From positions 62,001 through 126,000 of the forward strand of contig JAKSMB010000001.1 of NCBI GenBank assembly GCA_024400875.1: a stretch of 64,000 nt of DNA. The letters run 5' to 3'. Positions 43,570 to 52,839 of the stretch are shown one piece after another. This stretch comes from Bacteroidales bacterium (GTDB lineage Bacteria; Bacteroidota; Bacteroidia; Bacteroidales; WCHB1-69). Numbering within the stretch: position 1 is the first letter of the stretch; every line of letters begins with the position of its first letter. The position numbers and the translations under genes are program-made. The notes under the pieces were generated by a model. That model saw nothing but the letters and a program-made list of their open reading frames with translations. It was not told the origin of the DNA and did no database searches.

Positions 43570-44796
43570 ATGAAAAAGTTATTCTTATTATCATTGACAG
43601 CACTCCTCGCAATGGGCGTAAACGTTGCTTTTGCTCAGGATAAGGACGCTGCTAAAGAAGATGAAGGCTATGTCTTCACAAACGTAAAAGAACTCCCTGT
43701 AACTTCCGTAAAGAACCAAAATAAGGCCGGTACTTGCTGGTGCTATTCTGGTCTCGGTTTCATTGAAGCTGAATTGCTTCGTATGGGCAAAGGCGAATAC
43801 GATTTCTCTGAAATGTATATCGTTGCCAACACTTACAACGACCGTGCTAAGGCTGCTGTTCGTACACACGGCGATGTATCTTTCTCACAAGGTGGTTCAT
43901 TCTATGATGTTATCTACGGTATGAAGACCTTCGGTTTGGTTCCTGAAAGCGAAATGCGTCCAGGCGCTGCTTATGGTGACACCCTTTCTGATCACAGCGA
44001 ACTTTCTGCTTTGACAGACGCTATGGTAAAGGCTATCGCTACTGGCGACCACAAGAAATTGCAAACCAACGGCAACGAAGTTCTTTGGCAAAAAGCAGTT
44101 GCTGCTGTTCACGAAATCTATTTGGGAAAAAATCCTGAAAACTTCAGCTACAATGGCAAACAATACACTCCGAAATCTTTCTACGAATCTCTCGGTTTGA
44201 ATGCGGATGACTATGTATCCATCACTTCTTACACACACCACCCATTCTACGAAAAATTCGTTCTCGAAATCCAAGACAACTGGCGTTGGTCACAATGCTA
44301 CAATGTTCCTTTGGATGAATTTATGGATATCTTCGATCACGCTATCGAAACCGGTTACCCAATCGCTTGGGGTTCTGACGTTAGCGAACAAGGTTTCCGC
44401 ATGGGCGTACGCAAAGGTTTCTGCGTTCTTCCTGAAACAAAACCAGCTGCTATCATCGGTAGCGACATGGCTCACTGGACAGGTATGAGTGCTAAGGAAA
44501 TCCAAGACGAAGCTGCTAAACACCCAACACCACAACGCTGGGTTAGCCAAGAAGAACGTCAAGCTGCTTACGACAACTGGGAAACTACCGACGACCACGG
44601 CATGTTGATCTACGGTAAGGCAACTGACCAAACTGGCAACGAATACTACATGGTTAAGAACAGCTGGGGCGACTATGGCGACTATCACGGCATGTTCTAT
44701 GCTTCAAAGGCATTCGTTCGTTACAAAACTATGAACATCGTTGTTCACAAAGATGCTCTTTCTAAAGAAATGAAGAAAAAACTCGGCATCAAATAA
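43570..44796 (+). CDS. Secreted C1-family cysteine peptidase (aminopeptidase C/bleomycin hydrolase-like)
   Basis: 408-residue papain-like peptidase. Signal peptide about 1-22 (ends NVAFA), then a PepC/bleomycin hydrolase-type fold: oxyanion Gln50 and nucleophile Cys56 (VKNQNKAGTCWCYSGLGFIEAELL), catalytic His343 (TTDDHGMLIYG) and Asn364 (MVKNSWGDYG). EMRPGAAYG, DSH-like segments and the C-terminal LSKEMKKKLGIK are typical of Bacteroidota C1 peptidases. Because it is exported, it probably trims peptides in the periplasm or outside the cell, unlike cytosolic PepC. Codon choice looks biased (many -AAC, -TTC, -GGC codons), suggesting high expression. It has a promoter and a strong terminator of its own. 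Confidence 0.93.
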   Translation: MKKLFLLSLTALLAMGVNVAFAQDKDAAKEDEGYVFTNVKELPVTSVKNQNKAGTCWCYSGLGFIEAELLRMGKGEYDFSEMYIVANTYNDRAKAAVRTHGDVSFSQGGSFYDVIYGMKTFGLVPESEMRPGAAYGDTLSDHSELSALTDAMVKAIATGDHKKLQTNGNEVLWQKAVAAVHEIYLGKNPENFSYNGKQYTPKSFYESLGLNADDYVSITSYTHHPFYEKFVLEIQDNWRWSQCYNVPLDEFMDIFDHAIETGYPIAWGSDVSEQGFRMGVRKGFCVLPETKPAAIIGSDMAHWTGMSAKEIQDEAAKHPTPQRWVSQEERQAAYDNWETTDDHGMLIYGKATDQTGNEYYMVKNSWGDYGDYHGMFYASKAFVRYKTMNIVVHKDALSKEMKKKLGIK

Positions 44797-44852
44797 TGTG
44801 GCTTACGCATAACCAGTCTGTGAATTATTTTCTCAGATTGCAAATAATAAAG

Positions 44853-44887
44853 AAGAGGAATCGGACAAAACCGGTTCCTCTTTTTTT
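44853..44887 (+). terminator. Terminator of the C1 peptidase gene
   Basis: Stem AAGAGGAA-TCGG / CCGG-TTCCTCTT with a short A-rich loop, followed by seven T; 57 bases after the stop. Confidence 0.88.
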
Positions 44888-44928
44888 GAACACATTGTGT
44901 TTGACTTTCAATCAGATTAAGTCGATTG

Positions 44929-45444
44929 TTAGTGATTTGAGACTTTCCTTACGATACAGCGTATGTATTGTTCTTCATTGGACAGGCGCTGTATTTTCTT
45001 ATTATGCTTACAGATTTCATCGAGTTCATCGATGGTTAATACCTCATATACAATGTTTGAGGGATGCTTGCGGCGAATAAGTGATAACGCATTCACTCGT
45101 TCTGTTCTCCATTGGGCGTATGCTATCTTCTTTTCGTTGGACATGCAACAAACGAAGTCCTTTTTGTTAGCAACGGCTTCTTTAGCAAAATCGTTGTAGG
45201 TGGTAAACCGAGTGGTGTCAGGGAGAAAAACTTGGATTTGAGCATCTGGAATCGAATCTACGTTCTTTGCATACCATAGATACTCAAGCCAGTCCAAATT
45301 GGTAATGGGCATTTTGTCAACAAAGACCGTGGTATGGTTAAACTTGACACGAACTGTGCCTGGAGGATTTTTAGCGGCAGTATGGTATGTGAATGTCAGT
45401 AGCAGGCTACCTGCTAGTAATAGACCAGAAATAGTTGTTTTCAT
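44929..45444 (-). CDS. Exported short SUMF1/FGE-like protein
   Basis: 171 residues with a signal peptide (MKTTISGLLLAGSLLLTFTYHTAA). The segment VFVDKMPITNLDWLEYLWYAKN and the later CCMSNEKKIAYAQWRTERVNAL resemble two blocks of formylglycine-generating-enzyme (SUMF1) domain proteins of Bacteroidota, where ITNxDWxEF and AxxYCQWRSxRV are characteristic. The domain is much shorter than usual (about 130 residues, full-length about 220), and the C-terminal GNVxEW and GGS blocks are missing. It is either a compact family member or a truncated relic that kept its promoter (45507-45514) and open frame. The C-terminus (LDEICKHNKKIQRLSNEEQYIRCIVRKVSNH) is unlike SUMF1. Confidence 0.6.
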   Translation of the reverse strand: MKTTISGLLLAGSLLLTFTYHTAAKNPPGTVRVKFNHTTVFVDKMPITNLDWLEYLWYAKNVDSIPDAQIQVFLPDTTRFTTYNDFAKEAVANKKDFVCCMSNEKKIAYAQWRTERVNALSLIRRKHPSNIVYEVLTIDELDEICKHNKKIQRLSNEEQYIRCIVRKVSNH

Positions 45445-45506
45445 CGTCGATTTATTAGCTGAATTAAAGTTATATGCAATTTGCTAGGTTAATCAGATTA
45501 TTGCAG

Positions 45507-45514
45507 CAAAAATA
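45507..45514 (-). promoter_or_regulatory. Promoter -7 element of the SUMF1-like gene
   Basis: Minus-strand TATTTTTG (TAnnTTTG), 62 bases upstream of the ATG at 45444. Confidence 0.5.
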
Positions 45515-45665
45515 AAAAAAAACTTTTTTTGGGAATAGAGGAATTCAATTTTTCAATAATTCATTGAATGAAAACATGAATGAAGGAGGGAAAGGATAGC
45601 TTATTTCCTCATTAAGTGTAATAAATACAACAAAATTGCGTTGTTCAATCATCATACCTTTATTT

Positions 45666-48098
45666 ATGAGAAAACTATACTTATTGTTTTTATCTTCAAT
45701 CCTTGTTTTTGTTTCATTTGGTCAAAAAGTTACCATAAGTGGTTACGTTTATGAGCAGGGAAGTTTGGAAACATTGCCGGGGACACTGATTTATGAACCC
45801 ATATCGCAGGCTGCTGTTACTGCCAATACTTATGGATTCTACACCATTACGCTGCCTTATAGAGATTCTATGTATGTGGTGTTCAAAAGTTTCGGATTCT
45901 CCAACGACACGCTATGGTTGAAAACCAATGGGAACGTTGAGTATGACGCCCGGTTGTTGAAGATTACGATGTTGGAAACCGTGAATATTACGGCAGAAAA
46001 GCGTAATACAGAGCAAGTACAGATGAGCACTTTGAAGTTGTCGCCCAAAGAAATTAAGAATGTGCCGATGCTTTTTGGAGAAAAGGATGTTTTCAAAACA
46101 CTTCTGCTGATGCCAGGTGTACAATCGGCCTCGGAAGGAACATCGGGCATTTATGTGCGTGGTGGAGGACCTGATCAGAACCTCATCGTATTGGATGAAG
46201 CCACCATTTACAATGCTAATCATCTGCTGGGATTTTTCTCCATTTTCAATGGCGATGCTATCAAATCGGTGGAATTGGTGAAAGGCGGTTTTCCGGCCCG
46301 ATATGGAGGTCGGTTGTCCTCCGTTATCGATATCAATATGCGTGATGGCAACAAAGAGTCCTACCATGTGGAGGGTGGGGTGGGTCTCATCTCCTCTAAC
46401 GTGATGGTGGAAGGCCCCATCGTAAAGAATAAATCTTCGTTTATGATTTCGGGTCGCACTACCTATTTGGATCTCTTTTTAGTGCCTATTATGAAAATTG
46501 CCACTAAGGGAAGTACTGCTGGCTACTACTTTTTCGATTTGAATGGCAAATTCAACTATAATTTTGGTACCAAAGATAGGCTTTTTGTCAGTACCTATTT
46601 TGGTCGCGACAAGTTCCATTTGACTGAGAGTTGGCGCGACGAAGGTGATCGGGAGAAATTCGCTGTAGGTTTATTTTGGCAGAATGCTACAGCCACTGCG
46701 CGATGGAATCATGTATTTACTAATAAAATATTCTCCAATCTTTCGGCTATTTTTAGTGATTATAAAATGAATACCTATTCGGATTATGAATACAGATACC
46801 ATGACGATGGCCAAACGGAAAACTCGAGGTTCAACTCTGATTTCAATTCTGGCATTCGCGATTACACCTTGAAGTATGATGTGTCGTTCAATCCCAATGC
46901 CTCTCACAAGTTGTTGTCAGGGGTAGCAATTACCTACCACGAGGCGCGTCCCAATGCGTATGTAGTAAAGGCAGATACCAGCACTATGCGGAGGATAGAA
47001 AAGGAGAAGGGTTTGGAATACGCTTTCTATGTAGAAGATGAAGTCAATATCCGTAACCGTTTCCGTATCAATCCGGGCATTCGTTTAGTGGGTTTTTCTG
47101 TACCAAACAAGACCTATTTTTCGCCAGAGCCACGACTATCGATGAGTTACAATATCTTGTCAAATCTGGCTATCAAAGCTTCCTATGCTATGATGAGTCA
47201 AAATATGATATTGTTGAGTACCAGTACAATAGGATTGCCTACAGACTTGTGGGTGCCTGCAACAGAGCATGTTAAGCCGCAGCGTTCGCAGCAGGTGGCT
47301 CTGGGTATTCATTATGATTTGAAAAAACCACAACTCTCTTTTTCATTAGAAGGGTATTACAAGAAGATGAACAACATCTTGGCTTATAAGGAGGGATCGT
47401 CTTATTTTATGGATATATTGCAAAATCTGTTGGATGAATCGCCTGCTGCTCATGACTTTGAAAGTCAGTGGAGCAACCAAGTGACCAGTGGTCAAGGTTG
47501 GTCTTACGGGATGGAGTTTTTGGTGCGCAAGGATGTTGGTAAGTTCACAGGCTGGTTGGGTTACACCTTGTCGTGGACGAAGCAGCAGTTTGATGAGTTG
47601 AACTTTGGAAAGCCGTTTTTTGCACGCTACGACCGTCGGCATGATATTTCCCTGGTGCTGATGTATAGTCCAAAATCTTGGCTCAACCTCTCTTTGTCAT
47701 GGGTTTATGCTTCTGGTAATGCAGTTACCTTGCCCACGTCGGTGTATCCTTCTCAATCTATGTCCAACTACTTAACTCAAACGCAGGTCCCTATTGAGGA
47801 TGTAAACGATTTATCGGGTTATTATTTTTACATAGAAGATTATGGAGAAAAGAATAATATCCGAATGAAGCCTTTCCATCATTTGGATGTAGCGGTACAA
47901 TTTATCAAACCGCATAAAAAGAATAAGGGGCAGAGTATTTTTGAAGTAAGTATTTACAATCTTTATAATCACAAGAATCCGTTTTTCTATAACATAGGAA
48001 CAGAGTATGATTATGAAACTCATACATCCAAGCAGGTGGTCTATCAGATTTCCATTTTCCCGCTTATTCCTAATTTTACATACCATTTTAAATTCTAA
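45666..48098 (+). CDS. TonB-dependent outer-membrane receptor with CarboxypepD_reg-like N-domain
   Basis: 810 residues from the ATG at 45666 (MRKLYLLFL; the frame is open ten codons earlier). A signal peptide ends near VSFGQ. A CarboxypepD_reg-like domain follows (ISGYVYEQGSLETLPGTLIYEP...NTYGFYTITLP), then the plug (LLLMPGVQSASEGTSGIYVRGGGPDQNLIVLDEATIYN, VELVKGGFPARYGGRLSSVIDI) and a 22-strand-type barrel with typical Bacteroidota C-terminus. It has the gene neighbour typical of this subclass, a DUF4249 lipoprotein, which may act as a lid, replacing SusD. The substrate is unknown; iron or a peptide is a reasonable guess. No TAnnTTTG promoter is evident upstream. Confidence 0.9.
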   Translation: MRKLYLLFLSSILVFVSFGQKVTISGYVYEQGSLETLPGTLIYEPISQAAVTANTYGFYTITLPYRDSMYVVFKSFGFSNDTLWLKTNGNVEYDARLLKITMLETVNITAEKRNTEQVQMSTLKLSPKEIKNVPMLFGEKDVFKTLLLMPGVQSASEGTSGIYVRGGGPDQNLIVLDEATIYNANHLLGFFSIFNGDAIKSVELVKGGFPARYGGRLSSVIDINMRDGNKESYHVEGGVGLISSNVMVEGPIVKNKSSFMISGRTTYLDLFLVPIMKIATKGSTAGYYFFDLNGKFNYNFGTKDRLFVSTYFGRDKFHLTESWRDEGDREKFAVGLFWQNATATARWNHVFTNKIFSNLSAIFSDYKMNTYSDYEYRYHDDGQTENSRFNSDFNSGIRDYTLKYDVSFNPNASHKLLSGVAITYHEARPNAYVVKADTSTMRRIEKEKGLEYAFYVEDEVNIRNRFRINPGIRLVGFSVPNKTYFSPEPRLSMSYNILSNLAIKASYAMMSQNMILLSTSTIGLPTDLWVPATEHVKPQRSQQVALGIHYDLKKPQLSFSLEGYYKKMNNILAYKEGSSYFMDILQNLLDESPAAHDFESQWSNQVTSGQGWSYGMEFLVRKDVGKFTGWLGYTLSWTKQQFDELNFGKPFFARYDRRHDISLVLMYSPKSWLNLSLSWVYASGNAVTLPTSVYPSQSMSNYLTQTQVPIEDVNDLSGYYFYIEDYGEKNNIRMKPFHHLDVAVQFIKPHKKNKGQSIFEVSIYNLYNHKNPFFYNIGTEYDYETHTSKQVVYQISIFPLIPNFTYHFKF

Positions 48099-48195
48099 AA
48101 TATGGTTGATTACCAACGAGTAGCAGTCTGTCTGGACATTGTTCACAAAAATATGATGAATGAAAAAGAATACGCAATTTTGTTACAATAGGAAT

Positions 48196-49164
48196 ATGAA
48201 TATTAAACATAAAACACTTTTGTTATTGGTTATAGCAAGTCTCTTTTCTTTAACAGGATGTATAGATGTAGTTGATTTGGGTAACCAGATTGATGCACAG
48301 CCCAAATTGGTGTTGTATAGCAGGTTGTGTCCGCAATTGGATTCCACTTATATTCTATTGACTACTTCGGATGTCTTATATAGTTCGAGTAATTCTTCAG
48401 GAGGGATAAGTAATTCTGTAGCTGATATTAATGTCATAAAAGATGGCATTGTAGAGTTGTCGTCGGATGGTCATCATTGGACGATGGCAAAATTTGACGA
48501 GGTGCGGCAGCAATATCTGCTCACGCAGGATGAATTTCCCATAGAAGAGGGACGCACTTACTACATACGTGCTTCGCATGAAGGGTATCCTGATGTGAGT
48601 GCCTCCTGCACAGTGCCGTACACTCGCAACGTGAATTTCCATTTTGATATTGTGGATGCGCAAGGCGATGTTCATTGGGGCGAGGTGTGTAATGAACCAC
48701 ACAAAGACCTTTATGCTGAATGGACCGACTTTCCGGGTGAACAGAATTTTTATATGTTGGCCACTAAGCGTATTTTGATCTGCCATCATTACGCGTATAA
48801 TAACATAACCCACAGTTATGAAGAAGATAGTACCACTTATGCGTTAGACTGGTTTACACCAGGTTTGGAAAACGAAAACGGATCGTATATTTCCGTCTTT
48901 TCAGATGAAGGGAAGGACGGACGGGTGATGCGAGGCTTGTTGGAAGAGTTTTATGATGAACCTGATTACGAAGACCTTGATTTTCAAGGACAATATTATC
49001 TGCTTTTATTGGATAAGAGTTGCTATCTGTATGAAAAATCACTTTACGAAAATGACTTTGCTGGATTGTCCTTTTTGATGTTGGAACCCATGCATACCTA
49101 CAGCAACATTAAAAATGGATTCGGGTTGTTTGGGGCGTTTTGCATGCAGGCCGTCAGCTTTTAA
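48196..49164 (+). CDS. DUF4249 lipoprotein, TonB-receptor partner
   Basis: 322 residues from the ATG at 48196 (MNIKHKTLLLL); the frame is open twelve codons earlier. The signal sequence ends in the lipobox FSLTGC, so it is an outer-membrane lipoprotein. The following segment (VVDLGNQIDAQPKLVLYSRLCPQLDSTYILLTTSDVLY...SVADINVIKDG, EEGRTYYIRASHEGYPDVSASCTVP) is the beta-sandwich start typical of DUF4249. These proteins occur directly downstream of CarboxypepD_reg-type TonB receptors, as here, and are thought to assist substrate capture. Same transcript as the receptor. Confidence 0.88.
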   Translation: MNIKHKTLLLLVIASLFSLTGCIDVVDLGNQIDAQPKLVLYSRLCPQLDSTYILLTTSDVLYSSSNSSGGISNSVADINVIKDGIVELSSDGHHWTMAKFDEVRQQYLLTQDEFPIEEGRTYYIRASHEGYPDVSASCTVPYTRNVNFHFDIVDAQGDVHWGEVCNEPHKDLYAEWTDFPGEQNFYMLATKRILICHHYAYNNITHSYEEDSTTYALDWFTPGLENENGSYISVFSDEGKDGRVMRGLLEEFYDEPDYEDLDFQGQYYLLLLDKSCYLYEKSLYENDFAGLSFLMLEPMHTYSNIKNGFGLFGAFCMQAVSF

Positions 49165-49212
49165 TCGCAAACAACAAGAATTTTTACTGTTGCTAGAATA
49201 ATTCTTACGCCG

Positions 49213-49255
49213 TATCAGCGGCTGATAACACTTTTTCAACCAATAACGGTTGAAA
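49213..49255 (+). terminator. Two hairpins after the receptor/DUF4249 pair
   Basis: TATCAG-CGG-CTGATA (49213-49227) followed by ACACTTTTTC, then TTTCAACC-AATAAC-GGTTGAAA (49234-49255). The first, with its T-run, is a plausible weak terminator. Confidence 0.45.
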
Positions 49256-49294
49256 GCATCTCTATTCGTACTTTCTCATTCTCAAAGTTTTTTG

Positions 49295-49302
49295 TATCTT
49301 TG
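49295..49302 (+). promoter_or_regulatory. Promoter -7 element of ileS
   Basis: TATCTTTG (TAnnTTTG), 29 bases before the ATG; the short leader leaves no room for a T-box. Confidence 0.65.
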
Positions 49303-49331
49303 CAATTTGGAAAAATAAAATCTTCGATATA

Positions 49332-52300
49332 ATGAAATATACTGAGTACAAAGGACTTAATCTTCCAGGTATTGCGGAAGAAATCAGAAAATATTGGGAA
49401 GACAAGGATGTCTTCGCCAAAAGTTTGTCCACCCGTGAAGGACACGAACGTTTTGTCTTCTTCGAAGGACCTCCATCCGCTAACGGTATGCCGGGCATCC
49501 ACCACGTGATGGCTCGTACCATTAAGGACATCGTTTGCCGCTATCAAACCCTCACCGGCAAATATGTAGGCCGTAAGGGCGGTTGGGACACCCACGGACT
49601 TCCAGTTGAACTCGGTGTTGAGAAAACATTAGGCATTACCAAAGAGGATATCGGCAAATCCATCTCTATTGAAGATTACAACAAGGCTTGCCGTACTGAA
49701 GTGATGAAATTCAAGGACAAATGGGACGATGTGACCCGCAAGATGGGCTACTGGGTAGATCTCGAACATCCGTACATCACCTTCGACAACAAATACATCG
49801 AAACCGTATGGTATTTGCTCTCTGAACTTTATAAAAAAGGTCTTCTTTACAAAGGTTACTCTATCCAACCGTATTCACCCGCTGCTGGTACCGGTCTTAG
49901 TTCCCATGAGTTGAACCTTCCAGGTTGCTACCGCGACGTGAAAGATACCACTTGCACGGGTCAGTTCAAAGTTAAGAAAGACCAAAAGGTGGCTCTTCCT
50001 TTCGGCTTAACTGAGGTTCCAGAGAACTTCTATTTCCTTGCTTGGACAACCACTCCTTGGACTTTGCCATCCAACACGGCATTGGCAGTTGGTCCAAAGA
50101 TCGTTTATAACCTTATCGAAACTTTCAACCCATATTCTGGCGATCCAGTGAAGATTGTGATGGCTAAGAATCTGGTGAACACCTATTTCAAACCGGAATG
50201 GGCTGAGTTGGCGTTCGAAGACTACAAACCAGGCGACAAGAACATCCCTTACCGCATTTTGGGCGAAGAGGTAGGTGCTAACCTTGTGGGCATCGAGTAC
50301 GAACAGCTGATCCCTTACATGACCCCAGAAGATGGCGCCTTCCGTGTTATCCCTGGCGACTATGTAACCACCGAAGATGGTACGGGTATCGTTCACATCG
50401 CTCCTACTTTCGGTGCCGATGATAAGAAGGTGGCTACCGACGCTGGCATTCCGCCAATGACCGTCATCGACCTCAACGGCAGCGTGGCTCCTATGGTGGA
50501 TAAGACCGGTAAATTCTTCCTGATGAAGGATTTGGATTCTGAGTTTGTAAAGAATCACGTAAATGTGGAACTCTACAAGACCGTAGAGGGTCGTTATGTG
50601 AAATCCGATTATGAAAAACCGGAAGAGAAACACGACGAAAGCCTGGATATCTTCATCTGCTTGTGGCTCAAACAAGAACGCAAAGTGTTCAAGATTGAAA
50701 AACATACACACAACTATCCACACTGCTGGCGTACCGACAAACCGGTACTCTACTATCCGTTGGATTCTTGGTTCATCAAAACCACCGCTTACCGCGACCG
50801 TATGATCGAACTCAACAAGACCATCAAGTGGAAACCAGCCGCTACTGGCTCCGGCCGTTTCGGCAACTGGCTTGAAAACCTTGTGGATTGGAACCTCTCC
50901 CGCTCACGTTACTGGGGCGTTCCATTGCCAATTTGGACCACAGAGGACAAGAAAGAGCAAATCTGTATCGGTTCTATCGAACAGTTGATGGCTGAAATCG
51001 ACAAGGCTATCGCTGCTGGCTTTATGACCGAAAATCCTTATAAGAACTTCAAGGTTGGAGATTATGATCAAGCCAACTATGACAATAACATCGACTTGCA
51101 CAAACCATACGTGGACAACATCTTCCTCGTATCTCCAAGCGGCAAGAAGATGACCCGCGAAAGCGATCTCATCGACGTTTGGTTCGACTCCGGCTCTATG
51201 CCTTACAGCCAGTTGCACTATCCGTTCGAAAACAAAGAGTTCTTCGAAAAGAACTTCCCAGCCGATTTCATCGCCGAGGGCGTTGACCAAACACGTGGTT
51301 GGTTCTTCACCTTGCACGCTATCGCTACGATGTTGTTCGACAGCGTTGCCTATAAGTCTGTAGTTTCCAATGGTTTGGTACTGGATAAGAACGGCAACAA
51401 GATGTCTAAACGTTTGGGCAACGCCGTTGACCCATTCGAAATCTTGGGCAAATATGGTCCGGATGCTACCCGCTGGTATATGATTACCAACGCTTCTCCT
51501 TGGGACAACCTCAAGTTTGACGAAGCTGGTATCGGCGAGGTACAACGCAAGTTCTTCGGCACCTTGTACAATACCTACAACTTCTTTGCAATGTATGCCA
51601 ACATTGATGGCTTCACCTACAAAGAAGCCGACATCCCATTTGAAAAACGTCCGGAAATCGACCGATGGATTCTCTCAGAATTGAATACTTTGGTAAAACG
51701 TTGCCAAGAAAATTACATCGACTACGAACCTACGAAGGTGGGTCGTGACATCCAGGACTTTGTGGATGCTTACCTCAGCAACTGGTACGTGCGTCTTTGC
51801 CGCCGCCGTTTCTGGAAAGGCGAATATACGGAAGACAAGATCTCTGCTTATCAGACTTTGTACACCTGTATGGAAACCATCGCAAAGATTGCTTCCCCAA
51901 TCGCTCCATTCTTCATGGATAAACTCTACTTGGATTTGAACACCATCTCTGGCAAGGAGAACTTCGAATCCATCCACTTATCCAACTACCCGGAAGTACA
52001 CGAAGAGTTGATCGACAAGGATCTGGAAGAAAGAATGCAGTTGGCACAACAATTCTGCTCTATGGTTCTCTCTTTGAGAAAGAAGACCAATTTGAAGGTT
52101 CGTCAGCCGTTGGCTAAGATTATGATTCCGTTTATGGACGAACGCTTCAAACAGCAGATTTCCCTCGTTCAAGATCTGATTCTGCACGAAGTCAATGTGA
52201 AAGAATTGGTATTCGTAAGTAATGAAGACGGCGTATTTGTTAAGCGTATCAAACCGGACTTCAAGAAGTTGGGACCAAAATACGGTAAGATTATGAAGTT

Positions 52301-52760
52301 GGTGGCTGCACAAATCACTGGTTTCTCACAGGCCGACATCGCACAACTTGAAAAGGACGGCACTATCGGTTTCGAAATCGAAGGACAACCGGTAGAGATC
52401 TCCGTTGAAGACGTTGAAATCCAAGCTCAAGACATTCCTGGTTGGGTGGTTGCTAACCAAGACGCCTTGACCGTAGCTTTGGATATCGAAGTAAGCGAAG
52501 AGTTGAAGAACGAAGGTTATGCTCGCGAGTTTGTTAAGCAAATCCAGACCTATCGTAAGGAAAACAACTTCGAAGTGTTGGATCACATTCAGGTTACAGT
52601 AGAGGAAAATGCTGCAGTAACACCTGCATTAAAAGCCTTCGAAAGCTATATCTGCAACGAAACCCTCTGTACTTCATTGACCATTGCTGAAAAGGTGGAC
52701 AATGCTACAGAATTGGATTTGGAAGACGTGAAGCTGCAAGTGGTCATCAGTAAGAATTAA
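49332..52760 (+). CDS. ileS: Isoleucyl-tRNA synthetase (long, eukaryote-like type)
   Basis: 1142-residue class I synthetase charging tRNA-Ile. The HIGH-type motif is PGIHHV at about residues 53-58, and the KMSKS-type motif is KMSKRLGN at 690. The CP1 editing domain (FLAWTTTPWTLPSNTALAVGP, GTGIVHIAPTFGADD) and the anticodon-binding region (LSNWYVRLCRRRFW) are present. The length, HHVM and KMSKR motifs fit the eukaryote-like IleRS2 group, known for low mupirocin sensitivity, and not the roughly 940-residue E. coli type. It lacks the C-terminal zinc finger of the short type. Own promoter, with a large hairpin after the stop. Confidence 0.96.
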   Translation: MKYTEYKGLNLPGIAEEIRKYWEDKDVFAKSLSTREGHERFVFFEGPPSANGMPGIHHVMARTIKDIVCRYQTLTGKYVGRKGGWDTHGLPVELGVEKTLGITKEDIGKSISIEDYNKACRTEVMKFKDKWDDVTRKMGYWVDLEHPYITFDNKYIETVWYLLSELYKKGLLYKGYSIQPYSPAAGTGLSSHELNLPGCYRDVKDTTCTGQFKVKKDQKVALPFGLTEVPENFYFLAWTTTPWTLPSNTALAVGPKIVYNLIETFNPYSGDPVKIVMAKNLVNTYFKPEWAELAFEDYKPGDKNIPYRILGEEVGANLVGIEYEQLIPYMTPEDGAFRVIPGDYVTTEDGTGIVHIAPTFGADDKKVATDAGIPPMTVIDLNGSVAPMVDKTGKFFLMKDLDSEFVKNHVNVELYKTVEGRYVKSDYEKPEEKHDESLDIFICLWLKQERKVFKIEKHTHNYPHCWRTDKPVLYYPLDSWFIKTTAYRDRMIELNKTIKWKPAATGSGRFGNWLENLVDWNLSRSRYWGVPLPIWTTEDKKEQICIGSIEQLMAEIDKAIAAGFMTENPYKNFKVGDYDQANYDNNIDLHKPYVDNIFLVSPSGKKMTRESDLIDVWFDSGSMPYSQLHYPFENKEFFEKNFPADFIAEGVDQTRGWFFTLHAIATMLFDSVAYKSVVSNGLVLDKNGNKMSKRLGNAVDPFEILGKYGPDATRWYMITNASPWDNLKFDEAGIGEVQRKFFGTLYNTYNFFAMYANIDGFTYKEADIPFEKRPEIDRWILSELNTLVKRCQENYIDYEPTKVGRDIQDFVDAYLSNWYVRLCRRRFWKGEYTEDKISAYQTLYTCMETIAKIASPIAPFFMDKLYLDLNTISGKENFESIHLSNYPEVHEELIDKDLEERMQLAQQFCSMVLSLRKKTNLKVRQPLAKIMIPFMDERFKQQISLVQDLILHEVNVKELVFVSNEDGVFVKRIKPDFKKLGPKYGKIMKLVAAQITGFSQADIAQLEKDGTIGFEIEGQPVEISVEDVEIQAQDIPGWVVANQDALTVALDIEVSEELKNEGYAREFVKQIQTYRKENNFEVLDHIQVTVEENAAVTPALKAFESYICNETLCTSLTIAEKVDNATELDLEDVKLQVVISKN

Positions 52761-52781
52761 GGATTATCCCTATAGCATTTT

Positions 52782-52820
52782 AAGAGTAGAACCCTTTGTC
52801 CATCAAAGGGTTCTATTCTT
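52782..52820 (+). terminator. Long hairpin between ileS and parE
   Basis: About 17 pairs: AAGAGTAGAACCCTTTG / CAAAGGGTTCTATTCTT with a 5-nt loop. The stem ends in TTCTT followed by A-run, so it may terminate ileS weakly or structure the parE leader. Confidence 0.6.
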
Positions 52821-52839
52821 AAAAAAACAACATGAAAAT

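Noticed and set aside
44796..45080. 94-codon plus-strand frame after the C1 peptidase
   Set aside because: Starts at the peptidase stop, reads through its terminator hairpin and overlaps a better-supported minus-strand gene.
49303..49331. T-box or other tRNA-sensing leader for ileS
   Set aside because: The promoter lies only about 29 bases from the start codon, too short for a T-box, and the upstream sequence shows no specifier-like structure.
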